From contig CAIQYP010000335.1 in NCBI GenBank assembly GCA_903876045.1, forward strand, positions 1-38,705: a stretch of 38,705 nucleotides of DNA, read 5' to 3'. Below the pieces are notes generated by a model, which was not told where the DNA came from, ran no database searches, and worked only from the letters and a program-made list of their open reading frames with translations. Origin of the DNA: an uncultured beta proteobacterium (GTDB lineage: Bacteria > Pseudomonadota > Gammaproteobacteria > Burkholderiales > Burkholderiaceae_C). The position numbers and the translations under genes are program-made. This document shows, in pieces, positions 18,808 to 27,593 of the stretch. The first letter of the stretch is position 1. Each line of letters begins with the position of its first letter.

Positions 18808-18908
18808 TGCCGATGACAGTGGGGTGGATGGTGCAGTGAGGTAAAGGAGGAGCCCGCTTAAGCGGGCGGGGGACACGAACAGAACCATCTACCCCGCTGT
18901 CATTGGCG
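18808..18908 (+). repeat. Hairpin unit 2: 25-bp stem enclosing the 39-nt core
   Basis: Arms 18808-18832 and 18884-18908 pair over 25 positions with no mismatch if G-U is allowed: 21 Watson-Crick and four G-U pairs on the plus strand. The enclosed core (18838-18876) is an exact reverse complement of the core in unit 1, so the units point away from each other. The stem sequence is unrelated to that of unit 1. The inner linkers (5 and 7 nt) differ from those of unit 1 (1 and 3 nt). Confidence 0.85.
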
Positions 18909-18974
18909 TACCCAAACACGCAACAGCACGAGCAGCGGCGTACACAAATTAACAACGTATCAAACAGGAAAACT

Positions 18975-19577
18975 ATGCCGAGCTATTCGATCGAAGGGGT
19001 CATCCCCGTGGTGCACCCCACTGCCTATGTGCACCCCACCGCCGTGCTGATCGGAGATGTGCATATCGGCCCTAATTGCTACGTCGGCCCCAACGCCAGT
19101 CTGCGTGGTGACTTTGGTCGCATCGTGTTGCTTGCTGGCGCGAATGTGCAGGACAACTGCGTCATGCATGGCTTTCCGCAACAGGACACGCTGGTCGAGG
19201 AAAACGGCCACATCGGCCATGGTGCGGTGCTGCACAGTTGCACCGTGCGCCGCGATGCGCTGGTGGGCATGAACGCCGTGGTGATGGACGAGGCCGTAGT
19301 GGGCGAGCGCGCCATCGTCGCCGCTTGCGCCTTTGTGCCGGCGGGTATGCGCATTGCTGAACAGACACTGGTGGCGGGTGTGCCCGCCAAGGTGATTCGT
19401 TTGTTGAAAGACGAAGAAGTGGCATGGAAGCGCACGGGCACCGAGACCTACCAAGACTTGACGCGACGCTGTCTGGCTACCCTGACCGAAGTGCAACCGC
19501 TGGCTCAGGTGGAAACCAATCGACCCACTGTTCAGGCGCCACAGGTCAAACCGTTGATTGCCACCAAGCGGGGTTAG
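18975..19577 (+). CDS. paaY: Thioesterase PaaY (gamma-carbonic-anhydrase-like hexapeptide protein)
   Basis: A 200-residue left-handed beta-helix protein with hexapeptide repeats from about residue 15 to 150 ([19 protein letters not shown]). The metal-ligand His residues of the gamma-carbonic-anhydrase fold appear in NCVMHGF and [12 protein letters not shown]. PaaY proteins act as thioesterases on ring-modified CoA esters formed when the pathway stalls. ATG 18975 is chosen because it has AGGAA 5 nt upstream; the track's start at 18903 would place 24 residues inside the hairpin array. The C-terminal tail beyond about residue 170 is variable. Confidence 0.9.
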   Translation: MPSYSIEGVIPVVHPTAYVHPTAVLIGDVHIGPNCYVGPNASLRGDFGRIVLLAGANVQDNCVMHGFPQQDTLVEENGHIGHGAVLHSCTVRRDALVGMNAVVMDEAVVGERAIVAACAFVPAGMRIAEQTLVAGVPAKVIRLLKDEEVAWKRTGTETYQDLTRRCLATLTEVQPLAQVETNRPTVQAPQVKPLIATKRG

Positions 19578-19592
19578 TCGTTTTGAAAACGA
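19578..19592. terminator. Short palindrome between convergent paaY and iorB
   Basis: TCGTTTT-G-AAAACGA is a perfect palindrome immediately after the paaY stop and 29 nt from the iorB stop. It may serve as a weak bidirectional terminator, but the stem is only 6-7 bp and AT-rich, and no T-run follows. Confidence 0.25.
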
Positions 19593-19620
19593 AGCCGGTG
19601 CCGCCCGCGCCCTCGCAGAC

Positions 19621-20394
19621 TTAAGTGGGCACTGCGTCCGGGGCCAGGGCCTCATTCGCGTCAAAGAGGCGTTGGGCTAGTTCCGCAGCATCTTCACGCA
19701 ACAAGCGCCGGCTCCAGGCCGCGGCGGATGGCTCTGACACCGCATGGGGCTCAAAGGCAATGCGGGGTAGCACGCGTGCCAGCACCGGCGACGCTACACC
19801 AGCGGCCAACAGCGCGGCGGCAAAGCGGCTTGCGGCATCGCCCATGCGAAAGGCGTTGATATTGGCGTTGACGATGCGTTCGCCTTTGCGGCGAAACAGG
19901 GCGTGCAGCTGGTGCTCGATCAGCTCCGCAGGAAATGGCAGATGCGACGCCGCGGCGCCCAGCACCACGGTGTTTTGCACCTTGATGCTGCCGGCCTTTT
20001 TGGCCAGCAGCACAGCATCCAGCGCCACCAGGCGGGGGGCTGAAAACAGCACGTCGTACAGTGCCGGCAAGGCCGGGTAGTTATCGACATTCACCATCGG
20101 CGTAATGTCGGTCACGATCCAGCCGTCCGGGCGCAAAAGAGGGACGTAGCGCAGCGCCTCCATCGGCTCCACCGAGAGCACCATGCTGGCCGTACCGTCG
20201 GCAATCAAATCGCTGGCCACCGGCTGATCAGAGATGCGCACAAAGGCCGACACGGCCCCACCGCGCTGGGCCATGCCATGCACTTCGGACTGCTTGAGCT
20301 GCAGCCCGGCGTCGTGAATGGCGTGGTCAATCACACCCGCCATGGTCAGCACACCCTGGCCACCCACGCCGCACACTACCAAGTCGTAACTCAT
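19621..20394 (-). CDS. iorB: Indolepyruvate oxidoreductase beta subunit IorB
   Basis: A 257-residue protein of the pyruvate:ferredoxin oxidoreductase gamma-type fold, with the N-terminal YDLVVCGVGGQGVLTMAGVI glycine motif and EVHGMAQRGGAVSAFVRI. It is the small subunit of IorAB, which oxidatively decarboxylates aryl-pyruvates to arylacetyl-CoA. The ATG at 20394 overlaps the iorA stop (ATGA) and is preferred over the track's upstream start. It is longer than typical IorB (about 200) by a C-terminal helical extension from about residue 190. Next to a paa cluster, it could supply phenylacetyl-CoA from phenylpyruvate. Confidence 0.88.
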   Translation of the reverse strand: MSYDLVVCGVGGQGVLTMAGVIDHAIHDAGLQLKQSEVHGMAQRGGAVSAFVRISDQPVASDLIADGTASMVLSVEPMEALRYVPLLRPDGWIVTDITPMVNVDNYPALPALYDVLFSAPRLVALDAVLLAKKAGSIKVQNTVVLGAAASHLPFPAELIEHQLHALFRRKGERIVNANINAFRMGDAASRFAAALLAAGVASPVLARVLPRIAFEPHAVSEPSAAAWSRRLLREDAAELAQRLFDANEALAPDAVPT

Positions 20395-22052
20395 GCACTC
20401 ACCACCGGAATATGGCGCTTGCTTTCGCGGACTTCTTTCAAGTCCTTGATCTCTTTGGCATAGGTGACACAAGCGCGCCGGGCAATGATCACCGACAAGC
20501 CGGTGTAGGCCAACTCTTCGCGAATGGTGTCCATGGTGTGGTGCTTTTTGTGCGGTGAGGGCACCACGATGCGAATGTGTTCACGCGGCACGCCCAGACC
20601 CGCCACCAGATTGACCACGTCTTCGTCGGTGGCCGCAGTGGGCTGCCCACCGGTCATGGCGATGATGCTGTTGTCCAGAATAAACACCTTGATATTGGTG
20701 TTGTCGCGGGCTGCATCCAGCAGTGGAGCCAATCCGGAATGGGTGAAGGTGCCGTCACCAATCACGCACAACGCCTGCCCCATGCCGGCATGCACGACGC
20801 CAATGGCCATGCCAATCGAGGAGCCCATGCACAGGCACGAATGCATGCCTTGCAGTGGCCCCGTTGCCCCCAAGGTGTAGCAGCCAATATCGCCCATGAC
20901 GCGGGCATCGGGGTTGAATTCGGCGATCACCTCGTTGATGGCCAAATAGGAGTCGGTGTGCGGGCACTTGTCGCACAACACCGGCGGTCGGTTCACCAGC
21001 ACATCCGCCAGTCCGGCAATCTGCAGAGACACGCTGAGCGGCAGACCGAAGCAGCGTTTGATGGCATCCTGTGAGAGCTCACCCATGCGTGGCAGGTCGC
21101 CGGTGAGCTTGCCACGGATGGTGCGCTCGGTCATCAGGCCCTGCGCACTGATATAGCGTTCTATAAACGGGTAGCCCTCTTCAACTACAAAAATTTCGCT
21201 CGACGCATCCATCAGTTGGCGGATCTTTTTCACCGGCAGCGGATAACAGCCGATGCGCAGGATGTTGTAGTGCTGCAGTGCATCGCCCAGCGCCTCTTGC
21301 AGGTAATTCCAGGCCAGACCGCTGACCAGAATGCCAGGGCGATTTGCGCCTTCGCCCGCGCGCAGCGTCAGCGCATTGACGGGGTGGGCTTCAGAATAGG
21401 CGAGCAGCGCTTTTTGCTTTTCCACCAAACTTGCATAAGCGCGCCGTGCGTTACCTGGCAGCAAAATGAAGCGACTCGGGTCCTTCACATAGTTGGCTTC
21501 ATTCTGGGCTCGCGGAGTGGCCAACTTCACGCTCGAACGGCTGTGCGCCAACCGCGTGACCAGACGCAGCAACACCGGCACCTGAAATTGCTCCGATAAC
21601 TCAAAGGCCTCGCGTGTGAAGTCGTAGCACTGTTGCTGATCGGACGGCTCTAAACAGGGTGCCATGGCAAAGTCGGCAAAGTAGCGCGAGTCCTGCTCGT
21701 TTTGCGAGCTGTGCATGCCGGGGTCATCCGCCACCACCACCACCAGGCCACCGTGGGTGCCTGAAACCGCCGAGTTCATAAAGGGATCGGCCGCCACGTT
21801 CAAGCCCACATGCTTCATCGAGACGACACAGCGACGACCGGCGTAAGACACGCCAACCCCTTCTTCCAGGGCCACTTTTTCATTCGTGGACCACATGCCG
21901 CGCACTTTCAAGTGGTGCTTTTTGACATAGTCCTCGATGGCCTGATAAATCTCGGTGGAGGGTGTGCCAGGGTAGGCAAATGCAGCGCTTATCCCTGCGT
22001 CAATGGCCCCGCGTGCCACCGCCTCGTCGCCTAGCAGAATGATTTCCGACAT
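20391..22052 (-). CDS. iorA: Indolepyruvate oxidoreductase alpha subunit IorA, lacking ferredoxin domain
   Basis: A 553-residue thiamine-diphosphate enzyme subunit. The pyrimidine-binding half begins LLGDEAVARGAIDAGISAAF and includes YPGTPSTEIYQAI. The diphosphate-binding half has CDKCPHTDSYLAI, MGDIGCYTLGA and VIGDGTFTHSGL. Canonical IorA proteins end in a ferredoxin-type domain with two CxxCxxCxxxC motifs. Here the tail (RRACVTYAKEIKDLKEV) has one Cys and then stops, so the cluster domain is missing. No frameshift is apparent. ATG 22052 has GGAG 5 nt upstream. The electron acceptor is therefore uncertain. Confidence 0.85.
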   Translation of the reverse strand: MSEIILLGDEAVARGAIDAGISAAFAYPGTPSTEIYQAIEDYVKKHHLKVRGMWSTNEKVALEEGVGVSYAGRRCVVSMKHVGLNVAADPFMNSAVSGTHGGLVVVVADDPGMHSSQNEQDSRYFADFAMAPCLEPSDQQQCYDFTREAFELSEQFQVPVLLRLVTRLAHSRSSVKLATPRAQNEANYVKDPSRFILLPGNARRAYASLVEKQKALLAYSEAHPVNALTLRAGEGANRPGILVSGLAWNYLQEALGDALQHYNILRIGCYPLPVKKIRQLMDASSEIFVVEEGYPFIERYISAQGLMTERTIRGKLTGDLPRMGELSQDAIKRCFGLPLSVSLQIAGLADVLVNRPPVLCDKCPHTDSYLAINEVIAEFNPDARVMGDIGCYTLGATGPLQGMHSCLCMGSSIGMAIGVVHAGMGQALCVIGDGTFTHSGLAPLLDAARDNTNIKVFILDNSIIAMTGGQPTAATDEDVVNLVAGLGVPREHIRIVVPSPHKKHHTMDTIREELAYTGLSVIIARRACVTYAKEIKDLKEVRESKRHIPVVSA

Positions 22053-22075
22053 AAATTCTCCGGATTGCAAATAGT

Positions 22076-22103
22076 TCGATATGAAATAAAAAGCTTACTT
22101 CAA
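22076..22103 (-). promoter_or_regulatory. Possible iorAB promoter
   Basis: On the minus strand TTGAAG (22103-22098) and TATCGA (22081-22076) are separated by 16 nt, about 25 nt upstream of the iorA start. The match to sigma70 is only moderate. Confidence 0.3.
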
Positions 22104-22200
22104 TTGCGGCTATTCGCCTTTGACCTGGGATCACCTGCAATGACGCTGCAGCGATTGATTTCTTAAATCGATAGATTAGTTACAACAAAACACCGAATCC

Positions 22201-22218
22201 ATAGCCGAAATCTATAAT
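22201..22218 (+). promoter_or_regulatory. ahpC promoter -10 with OxyR-like half-operator
   Basis: TATAAT at 22213-22218 is a perfect -10 hexamer, 55 nt upstream of the ahpC ATG, with no good -35, as expected for an activator-dependent promoter. ATAG-N7-CTAT (22201-22215) fits the OxyR half-site spacing, but a second half-site at the canonical distance is not seen. The site also overlaps the -10, which is unusual for OxyR activation, so OxyR control remains tentative. Confidence 0.4.
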
Positions 22219-22273
22219 TTGACCTGTGCTCAGAGCACGATATGCCGCCAGTCTTCACTTAAAAGGAATTTTC

Positions 22274-22837
22274 ATGTCTCTCATCAACACCCAAATTGTG
22301 CCGTTCAAGAATCAGGCTTTTCACAATGGCAAGTTCGTCACCGTGACCAACGAAACCCTGAAGGGCAAGTGGAGCGTGTTCATTTTCATGCCCGCCGCTT
22401 TCACCTTCAACTGCCCCACCGAAGTGGAAGATGCCGCTGAGAACTATGCCGAGTTCCAAAAGGCCGGTGCAGAGGTCTACATCGTGACAACCGATACCCA
22501 TTTCTCCCACAAGGTGTGGCACGAAACATCTCCGGCGGTAGGCAAAGCCAAGTTCCCGCTGATTGGCGACCCCACCCACACCCTGACACGCGGCTTTGAC
22601 GTGCATATCGATGCGGATGGCCTGGCGTATCGCGGCACTTTCATCATCAATCCCGATGGCGTAATCAAGACTCTGGAAATCCACTCCAATGAAATCGCCC
22701 GTGACGTCAAGGAAACCCTGCGCAAGCTGAAGGCTGCCCAGTACACTGCCGCTCACCCCGGCGAAGTGTGCCCGGCCAAGTGGAACGAAGGTTCCAAGAC
22801 CATTGCTCCTTCCATCGACCTGGTCGGCAAGATCTAA
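22274..22837 (+). CDS. ahpC: Alkyl hydroperoxide reductase peroxidase subunit AhpC
   Basis: A 187-residue typical 2-Cys peroxiredoxin. The peroxidatic Cys is in AFTFNCPTEVED (about residue 47), the resolving Cys in GEVCPAKW (about residue 166), and DTHFSHKVWHE is the AhpC-class motif. It reduces hydroperoxides using AhpF, encoded downstream. ATG 22274 has AAGGAA upstream; the track's start at 22226 adds 16 unsupported residues. It is divergent from iorA across a 221-nt promoter region. Confidence 0.96.
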   Translation: MSLINTQIVPFKNQAFHNGKFVTVTNETLKGKWSVFIFMPAAFTFNCPTEVEDAAENYAEFQKAGAEVYIVTTDTHFSHKVWHETSPAVGKAKFPLIGDPTHTLTRGFDVHIDADGLAYRGTFIINPDGVIKTLEIHSNEIARDVKETLRKLKAAQYTAAHPGEVCPAKWNEGSKTIAPSIDLVGKI

Positions 22838-22855
22838 ATCACCGGTATGGATCCC

Positions 22856-22876
22856 GGGAGCGCATCTAGCGCTCCC
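22856..22876 (+). terminator. Hairpin after ahpC
   Basis: GGGAGCG-CATCTAG-CGCTCCC is a perfect 7-bp stem with 7-nt loop, 19 nt after the ahpC stop. It lacks a T-run and may stabilise the ahpC transcript or act with the following terminator. Confidence 0.5.
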
Positions 22877-22877
22877 C

Positions 22878-22925
22878 GCCGGACTGCGCCAGGGTGCCCA
22901 GCACCTTGCCGTCCGGCTTTTTTTT
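22878..22925 (+). terminator. Rho-independent terminator between ahpC and ahpF
   Basis: GCCGGAC pairs with GTCCGGC across a 26-nt loop and is followed by eight T residues. It ends 30 nt before the ahpF start, so it probably terminates most ahpC transcripts and lets a fraction read into ahpF, giving more AhpC than AhpF. Confidence 0.75.
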
Positions 22926-22955
22926 GACCCAAATTGAAGCGTAGAAAGAACCATC

Positions 22956-24524
22956 ATGCTTGACGACACCCTCAAATCCCAGCTCGCCGCCTACCTGGAA
23001 CGCGTAACGCTGCCGATCGAAATGGTGGCGTCGCTGGGCGATGACGACAACTCTTCCGAGATGCGCGACTTGCTGCAAACCATCCAGAGTTTGCGCAGCG
23101 ACAAGATCAGCCTGCGCCTGGACGGCCAGGATGCGCGCAAGCCCTCGTTCACGCTGCAGCGCAGCGGCAGTTCCAACCAATTGCGCTTTGCCGGGCTGCC
23201 CCTGGGCCACGAATTCACCTCGCTGGTGTTGGCGCTGCTGTGGAGCGGCGGTCACCCGCCCAAGGTCGAGGCGGATGTGATCGAGCAGATCAAAGCGCTG
23301 GACGGCGACTTCAATTTTGAGGTCTACATGAGCCTGACTTGCCACAACTGCCCGGACGTGGTGCAGGCGCTGAGCCTGATGGCAATTTTTAATCCTAAGA
23401 TTAAAACCACGGTCATCGAAGGTGGTGCCTTCCAGGGCGAAGTCGAGGCACGCGAAATCATGGCCGTGCCCAGCATTTATCTGAATGGCCAGCTGTTCGG
23501 TAATGGTCGCATGCTGGTGGAAGAAATCGTCGCCAAGCTCGACACCCACTCCGCTGACAAGGACGCGGCCAAGCTGTCCGCGAAAGAGGCCTATGACGTG
23601 TTGATCGTCGGCGGTGGTCCGGCCGGTGCCGCTGCTGCGGTATATGCCGCGCGCAAGGGCATTCGCACCGGTGTGGTGGCGGAGCGCTTTGGTGGCCAGG
23701 TAAACGACACCTTGGGCATTGAAAACTACATCTCGGTACTGGAAACCGATGGACCCAAATTCGCCGCCGCTATGGAAGCGCAGGCCCGGTCTTATGGTGT
23801 AGACATCGTGAATTTTCAACGCGTCCAAGGCATTGTTCCGGCGGCACAGGCGGGTGGTTTGATCGAGGTGAAGCTGGCCAACGGCGGCTCACTTAAATCC
23901 AGGACGGTGATTCTTTCTACCGGAGCGCGCTGGCGCAACGTGAACGTGCCCGGAGAAGCCGAGTACAAGAACAAGGGCGTGGCCTATTGCCCCCATTGCG
24001 ACGGCCCGCTGTTCAAGGGCAAACGCACGGCCGTGATTGGTGGTGGCAACTCCGGCATTGAAGCGGCGATTGATCTGGCGGGTATCGTGGCGCATGTCAC
24101 GGTGGTGGAATTTGCCGAACAACTCAAGGCCGACGCGGTGTTGATCAACAAGCTCAACAGCTTGCCCAATGTGACCGTGCACACCAATGCCCAGACCACC
24201 GAAATTACGGGTGCCGATGGCAAAGTGAACGGCCTGCGTTTTAAAGACCGCGCCACCGGCATCGAGCAGGCGGTGGAGTTGGCCGGCGTGTTTGTGCAAA
24301 TCGGATTGGTGCCCAACACTGAATGGCTCGCGGGCACCGTCGACTTGAGCAAGTTTGGCGAAATTGTGATCGATGCCAAAGGCCACACCAACATTCCCGG
24401 TGTGTTCGCCGCCGGCGATTGCACCACGGTGCCCTACAAACAGATTGTTATCGCGGCAGGGGCTGGCGCAACCGCTGCGCTGAGCGCTTTTGACCACCTG
24501 ATTCGCACGCCCGCAGTGGCTTGA
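22956..24524 (+). CDS. ahpF: Alkyl hydroperoxide reductase flavoprotein subunit AhpF
   Basis: A 522-residue flavoprotein. The N-terminal tandem thioredoxin-fold domain has its redox pair in [11 protein letters not shown] (about residues 129-132). The FAD motif is [21 protein letters not shown], the second redox pair is [14 protein letters not shown], and the NADH motif is [18 protein letters not shown]. It transfers electrons from NADH to AhpC. Length and domain order match E. coli AhpF (521). Confidence 0.96.
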   Translation: MLDDTLKSQLAAYLERVTLPIEMVASLGDDDNSSEMRDLLQTIQSLRSDKISLRLDGQDARKPSFTLQRSGSSNQLRFAGLPLGHEFTSLVLALLWSGGHPPKVEADVIEQIKALDGDFNFEVYMSLTCHNCPDVVQALSLMAIFNPKIKTTVIEGGAFQGEVEAREIMAVPSIYLNGQLFGNGRMLVEEIVAKLDTHSADKDAAKLSAKEAYDVLIVGGGPAGAAAAVYAARKGIRTGVVAERFGGQVNDTLGIENYISVLETDGPKFAAAMEAQARSYGVDIVNFQRVQGIVPAAQAGGLIEVKLANGGSLKSRTVILSTGARWRNVNVPGEAEYKNKGVAYCPHCDGPLFKGKRTAVIGGGNSGIEAAIDLAGIVAHVTVVEFAEQLKADAVLINKLNSLPNVTVHTNAQTTEITGADGKVNGLRFKDRATGIEQAVELAGVFVQIGLVPNTEWLAGTVDLSKFGEIVIDAKGHTNIPGVFAAGDCTTVPYKQIVIAAGAGATAALSAFDHLIRTPAVA

Positions 24525-24587
24525 AGCCCAACCCAATTGGTTCTGCGGCCTAGGGTTAACCCTGATTGGCGTTATCATCCAATGATC

Positions 24588-24619
24588 AGCCCCTGGCACA
24601 GCAAGCCGTAGCAGGGGCT
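24588..24619 (+). repeat. Hairpin in the pta leader
   Basis: AGCCCCTG (24588-24595) and CAGGGGCT (24612-24619) form an 8-bp perfect stem with a 16-nt loop, ending about 20 nt before the pta start and just upstream of its AGCGGAGG ribosome-binding site. It has no T-run. It may terminate ahpF weakly or affect pta translation. Confidence 0.45.
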
Positions 24620-24638
24620 CCATCAGCGGAGGCTTTTC

Positions 24639-26690
24639 ATGCGTACCTATTTCGTTGCGGCGACGCAGCCCAACGTGGGCCTTACTTCAGTTTCACTTGG
24701 TCTTTTGCGCGCGTTGCAAAGGCGCGGGCTGAAGGTTGCATTTGTCAAACCCATCACTAAACTCACGGCCGATAGCGAACCTTCCGTTCTATTTGCACGC
24801 GACATCTGCAAAGTTGCCAACGCGCCTGATCCGTTGCCCATGAGTCAGGTGACGCAGTACGTCAACGATGATAAAACCGATGAACTGCTGCAGGACATTG
24901 TCAGCATGGTCATGTCCGCTTCCAAGGGATGCGATGTACTGGTGGTTGAGGGCATGCATGCCGACCCGAGCCGGGCCTTTATTCCGCGCCTGTCAGGCGA
25001 CATCGCCCGCAGTTTGCAGGCTGAAGTGGTGCTGGTTGCCAGCGGTGCCGATGCGGAAGGCATTGCGCAGACTCAACACATGATCGCCCAGGTTGGCCGT
25101 GCAGGTCGCCACGTGGTGGGTGTCATCTTCAATCGTGCAGCGCATGATTTTGACAAAGCTGCAGTGACGGCTCAACTGGGTGGTGTGCCGGTTTGGGGTG
25201 CTATCGAAAACAACCCCACCTTGTCGACGCCGCGCACTATCGACGTGGCCCGCCATCTGGGTGCGGAGATCATGATCGAAGGCCAGATTGCCACCCGCCG
25301 CGTGCGCGATACCGTGCTGGCCGCGCGCTCGGTGACTGAAGTCATTGCGCGTCTGACGCCCGGCGCATTGGTGATCAGCGCAGGCGACCGCGATGACGTT
25401 ATCCTGGCTACCGCCTTGGCAGAAAGCAATGGCATTGAGCTTGCAGGCCTTTTGCTCACCCACAACAGCTTTATAAGCCCGCGCATTGAGCGCTTTGGTT
25501 CGCGTGCATTCAATAGTGGCCTGCCGGTTATGCGCACCAACGGCGACAGCTATGGCACAGCGGCCCGCATCAGTCGCTTACCCCTGGCAGTGCCACGGGA
25601 CGACTTGAGCCGGATGGATGCGGTAATCGACAACATGGCCGAGCAACTGGATGTTGACGCGATTTGTGCCGGATTGGACCTGGCCGTATCAACCCACATG
25701 TCACCCCCAGCCTTCCGCTACCAACTGATACAAAAGGCGCGCGCCGCCAACAAGCGCATCGTGCTGCCCGAAGGCGAAGAGTCACGCACGATTCGTGCGG
25801 CCGTTATCTGCACACAAAAAGGCATTGCGCGCTGCGTGCTATTGGGCCGGCGCAAAGTGGTTCAGTCGTCATGCGAATCGCTGGGTATTGAGTTGCCGGC
25901 AGGGCTGGAAATCCTGGAGCCGGAAAAGATACTCGACCGCTATGTCGCGCCCATGGTGGAACTGCGCAAAAACAAGGGACTGACGTTGGGGCAAGCCCAC
26001 GTTGCACTAGAGGACACTGTCACGCTAGGCACCATGATGCTGGCGGTGGGAGACGTGGATGGCCTGGTTAGCGGCGCTGTTCACACGACGGCCAGCACGG
26101 TGCGTCCGGCTCTGCAACTGATTAAGACGGCGCCGGGTTCGTCGATTGTTTCTTCCTGCTTTTTCATGCTCATGCCAGAGCAGGTGTTGGTGTATGCCGA
26201 TTGCGCCATCAACCCCGACCCGACGGCCCCGGAACTGGCCGAGATCGCCAAGCAAAGTGCCGACAGCGCCCTGGCTTTCGGTATCACGCCGAAGGTTGCC
26301 ATGATCAGCTACAGCACCGGCGTTTCGGGCTCAGGTGACGACGTTGAGAAAGTACGTGCGGCGACCGATCTGGCCCGCGCCAAGTGGCCCGGTCTGGTGA
26401 TCGATGGCCCCATGCAATATGACGCCGCCACGGTGCGTGAAGTGGCTGAACAAAAGGCCCCCGGGAGCGCCGTGGCTGGGCAGGCAACTGTCTTTGTGTT
26501 CCCTGACCTCAACACCGGCAATACCACTTACAAGGCGGTGCAACGCTCGGCCAATGTGGTGTCAGTGGGGCCCATGCTGCAGGGATTGCGCAAGCCGGTG
26601 AACGACTTGTCTCGTGGTGCGCTGGTGGATGACATTGTGTTCACCATCGCCCTGACAGCCATTCAGGCTGAGGCTATGGCAAAGGCTTGA
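24639..26690 (+). CDS. pta: Phosphate acetyltransferase Pta (long form)
   Basis: A 683-residue multi-domain Pta. Residues 1 to about 210 are the N-terminal P-loop-like domain, with QPNVGLTSVSLGLLRAL as in E. coli. A DRTGG-type domain follows at about 215-330. The catalytic PTA_PTB domain runs from about 360 to the end (RIVLPEGEESRTIRAA, GLVSGAVHTTASTVRPALQLI, MISYSTGVSGSGDDVEKV). It interconverts acetyl-CoA and acetyl phosphate. No acetate kinase gene is adjacent in the window. The ribosome-binding site is GGAGG 7-8 nt from the ATG. Confidence 0.95.
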   Translation: MRTYFVAATQPNVGLTSVSLGLLRALQRRGLKVAFVKPITKLTADSEPSVLFARDICKVANAPDPLPMSQVTQYVNDDKTDELLQDIVSMVMSASKGCDVLVVEGMHADPSRAFIPRLSGDIARSLQAEVVLVASGADAEGIAQTQHMIAQVGRAGRHVVGVIFNRAAHDFDKAAVTAQLGGVPVWGAIENNPTLSTPRTIDVARHLGAEIMIEGQIATRRVRDTVLAARSVTEVIARLTPGALVISAGDRDDVILATALAESNGIELAGLLLTHNSFISPRIERFGSRAFNSGLPVMRTNGDSYGTAARISRLPLAVPRDDLSRMDAVIDNMAEQLDVDAICAGLDLAVSTHMSPPAFRYQLIQKARAANKRIVLPEGEESRTIRAAVICTQKGIARCVLLGRRKVVQSSCESLGIELPAGLEILEPEKILDRYVAPMVELRKNKGLTLGQAHVALEDTVTLGTMMLAVGDVDGLVSGAVHTTASTVRPALQLIKTAPGSSIVSSCFFMLMPEQVLVYADCAINPDPTAPELAEIAKQSADSALAFGITPKVAMISYSTGVSGSGDDVEKVRAATDLARAKWPGLVIDGPMQYDAATVREVAEQKAPGSAVAGQATVFVFPDLNTGNTTYKAVQRSANVVSVGPMLQGLRKPVNDLSRGALVDDIVFTIALTAIQAEAMAKA

Positions 26691-26799
26691 GTCGACTCAT
26701 TTTTCCGGGAGCGTTGCAGGTGGATAGCTGTTTTTTCATAAGGTATCATCCACCCCTCCTACAACGAATAAGCATGCGGTAAACCGCAGCATCAAAAGG

Positions 26800-26819
26800 C
26801 TCACCCAGGTGAGTTTTTT
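26800..26819 (+). terminator. Terminator or attenuator upstream of the DUF3348 gene
   Basis: CTCAC-CCAG-GTGAG followed by six T residues looks like a short Rho-independent terminator. It lies 110 nt after pta and only 12 nt before the next start codon, closer to the following operon than expected for a pta terminator, so it may act as a leader attenuator. A second small hairpin (GCGGT-AA-ACCGC) lies just upstream. Confidence 0.5.
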
Positions 26820-26831
26820 CAGTTATCTGAT

Positions 26832-27593
26832 ATGACGCGAGTTCTAACGCGTACCCACTTCCATAGCTCCCGACTGCTTCGCATCCTCACAGACTTGTCT
26901 GATGTGGGGGTGCCTGCGCCAGGAGTGGCGTTTGCAGAAAAACTGGGCTTGTGGGTGGATTACACCGATGCCATTGCTTTGTATGCTGTGCACTGCGCGA
27001 GCACTTTTGAGGCGGGTGAATCGCATGAAGCTGAGCAGGTGGATATTGCCGATGATTTCGCGCGCATACGGGCCAGTCTGGAGCAGCAGATTGCCCGCAC
27101 GGCTGCACCCAAACGGGGGCAAAGTGGCGTCGAGTTGCCTATGCCGCAAGCCAACATGCCGGCCGACCTTAACGGCGCCTACGAGCCCTACCGCCGCTAC
27201 TATCTGGCACACCAACGCGACATGGACTTGAGTGTGCCGCCCCTGCGCTCCCGAGTGCGCGAAAAGCTGGCCACGCTATCACCCGCGCTCCAGCAACTGG
27301 CTGCCCTGGACGGGACTTTTGAGAACATCCTGAACGAGCGCGAAGCCATGTTGTTGGCCAAGTTGCCGCAAATCCTGAAGAAGCGCTTTGCGCACTTGCG
27401 TCAGTTGCATCAGCAATCGTTGGTGGATACGCAGCAGGTGGACCGGCCCGAGCAGTGGATGCAACCGGGTGCCTGGTTGGCGCGCTTCTGTAACGAACTA
27501 CAAACCGTGTTGCTCGCAGAGTTGGATCTCCGCTTGCAACCCGCAGTGGGGCTGCTTGATGCCCTGCAACACGAGAAAACCAAACAGTTATGA
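26832..27593 (+). CDS. DUF3348 family protein (first gene of stator-like operon)
   Basis: A 253-residue soluble protein without signal peptide or membrane segments, mainly helical. The N-terminal stretch LLRILTDLSDVGVPAPGVAFAEKLGLWVDYTDAI and the later AYEPYRRYYLAHQRDMD fit the DUF3348 family as I remember it; no catalytic motif is visible. It overlaps the DUF802 gene by 4 nt (ATGA). Being cotranscribed with a membrane motor-like pair, it may be a cytoplasmic partner of that complex. Function is unknown. Confidence 0.75.
   Translation: MTRVLTRTHFHSSRLLRILTDLSDVGVPAPGVAFAEKLGLWVDYTDAIALYAVHCASTFEAGESHEAEQVDIADDFARIRASLEQQIARTAAPKRGQSGVELPMPQANMPADLNGAYEPYRRYYLAHQRDMDLSVPPLRSRVREKLATLSPALQQLAALDGTFENILNEREAMLLAKLPQILKKRFAHLRQLHQQSLVDTQQVDRPEQWMQPGAWLARFCNELQTVLLAELDLRLQPAVGLLDALQHEKTKQL

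Larger units (their letters stand above)
18590..18974. repeat. Structured paaZ-paaY intergenic region with two inverted hairpin units
   Basis: This gene-free stretch of 385 nt holds two long hairpin units, listed separately, at 18651-18749 and 18808-18908. Both carry the same 39-nt core, in opposite orientations. The spacer between them can also pair (CTGCA 18750-18754 with TGCAG 18801-18805, and GTTGG with CCAAC inside). No coding frame is supported. The final 66 nt before paaY look unstructured and contain its ribosome-binding site. The array could end or attenuate transcription from paaZ into paaY, or it may be a REP/MITE-type mobile repeat. Confidence 0.85.

Noticed and set aside
19606-19632. 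CTTAAGTGGGC resembling part of the 39-nt hairpin core
   Set aside because: It is formed by the iorB stop codon region, matches only part of the core, and has no flanking stem.
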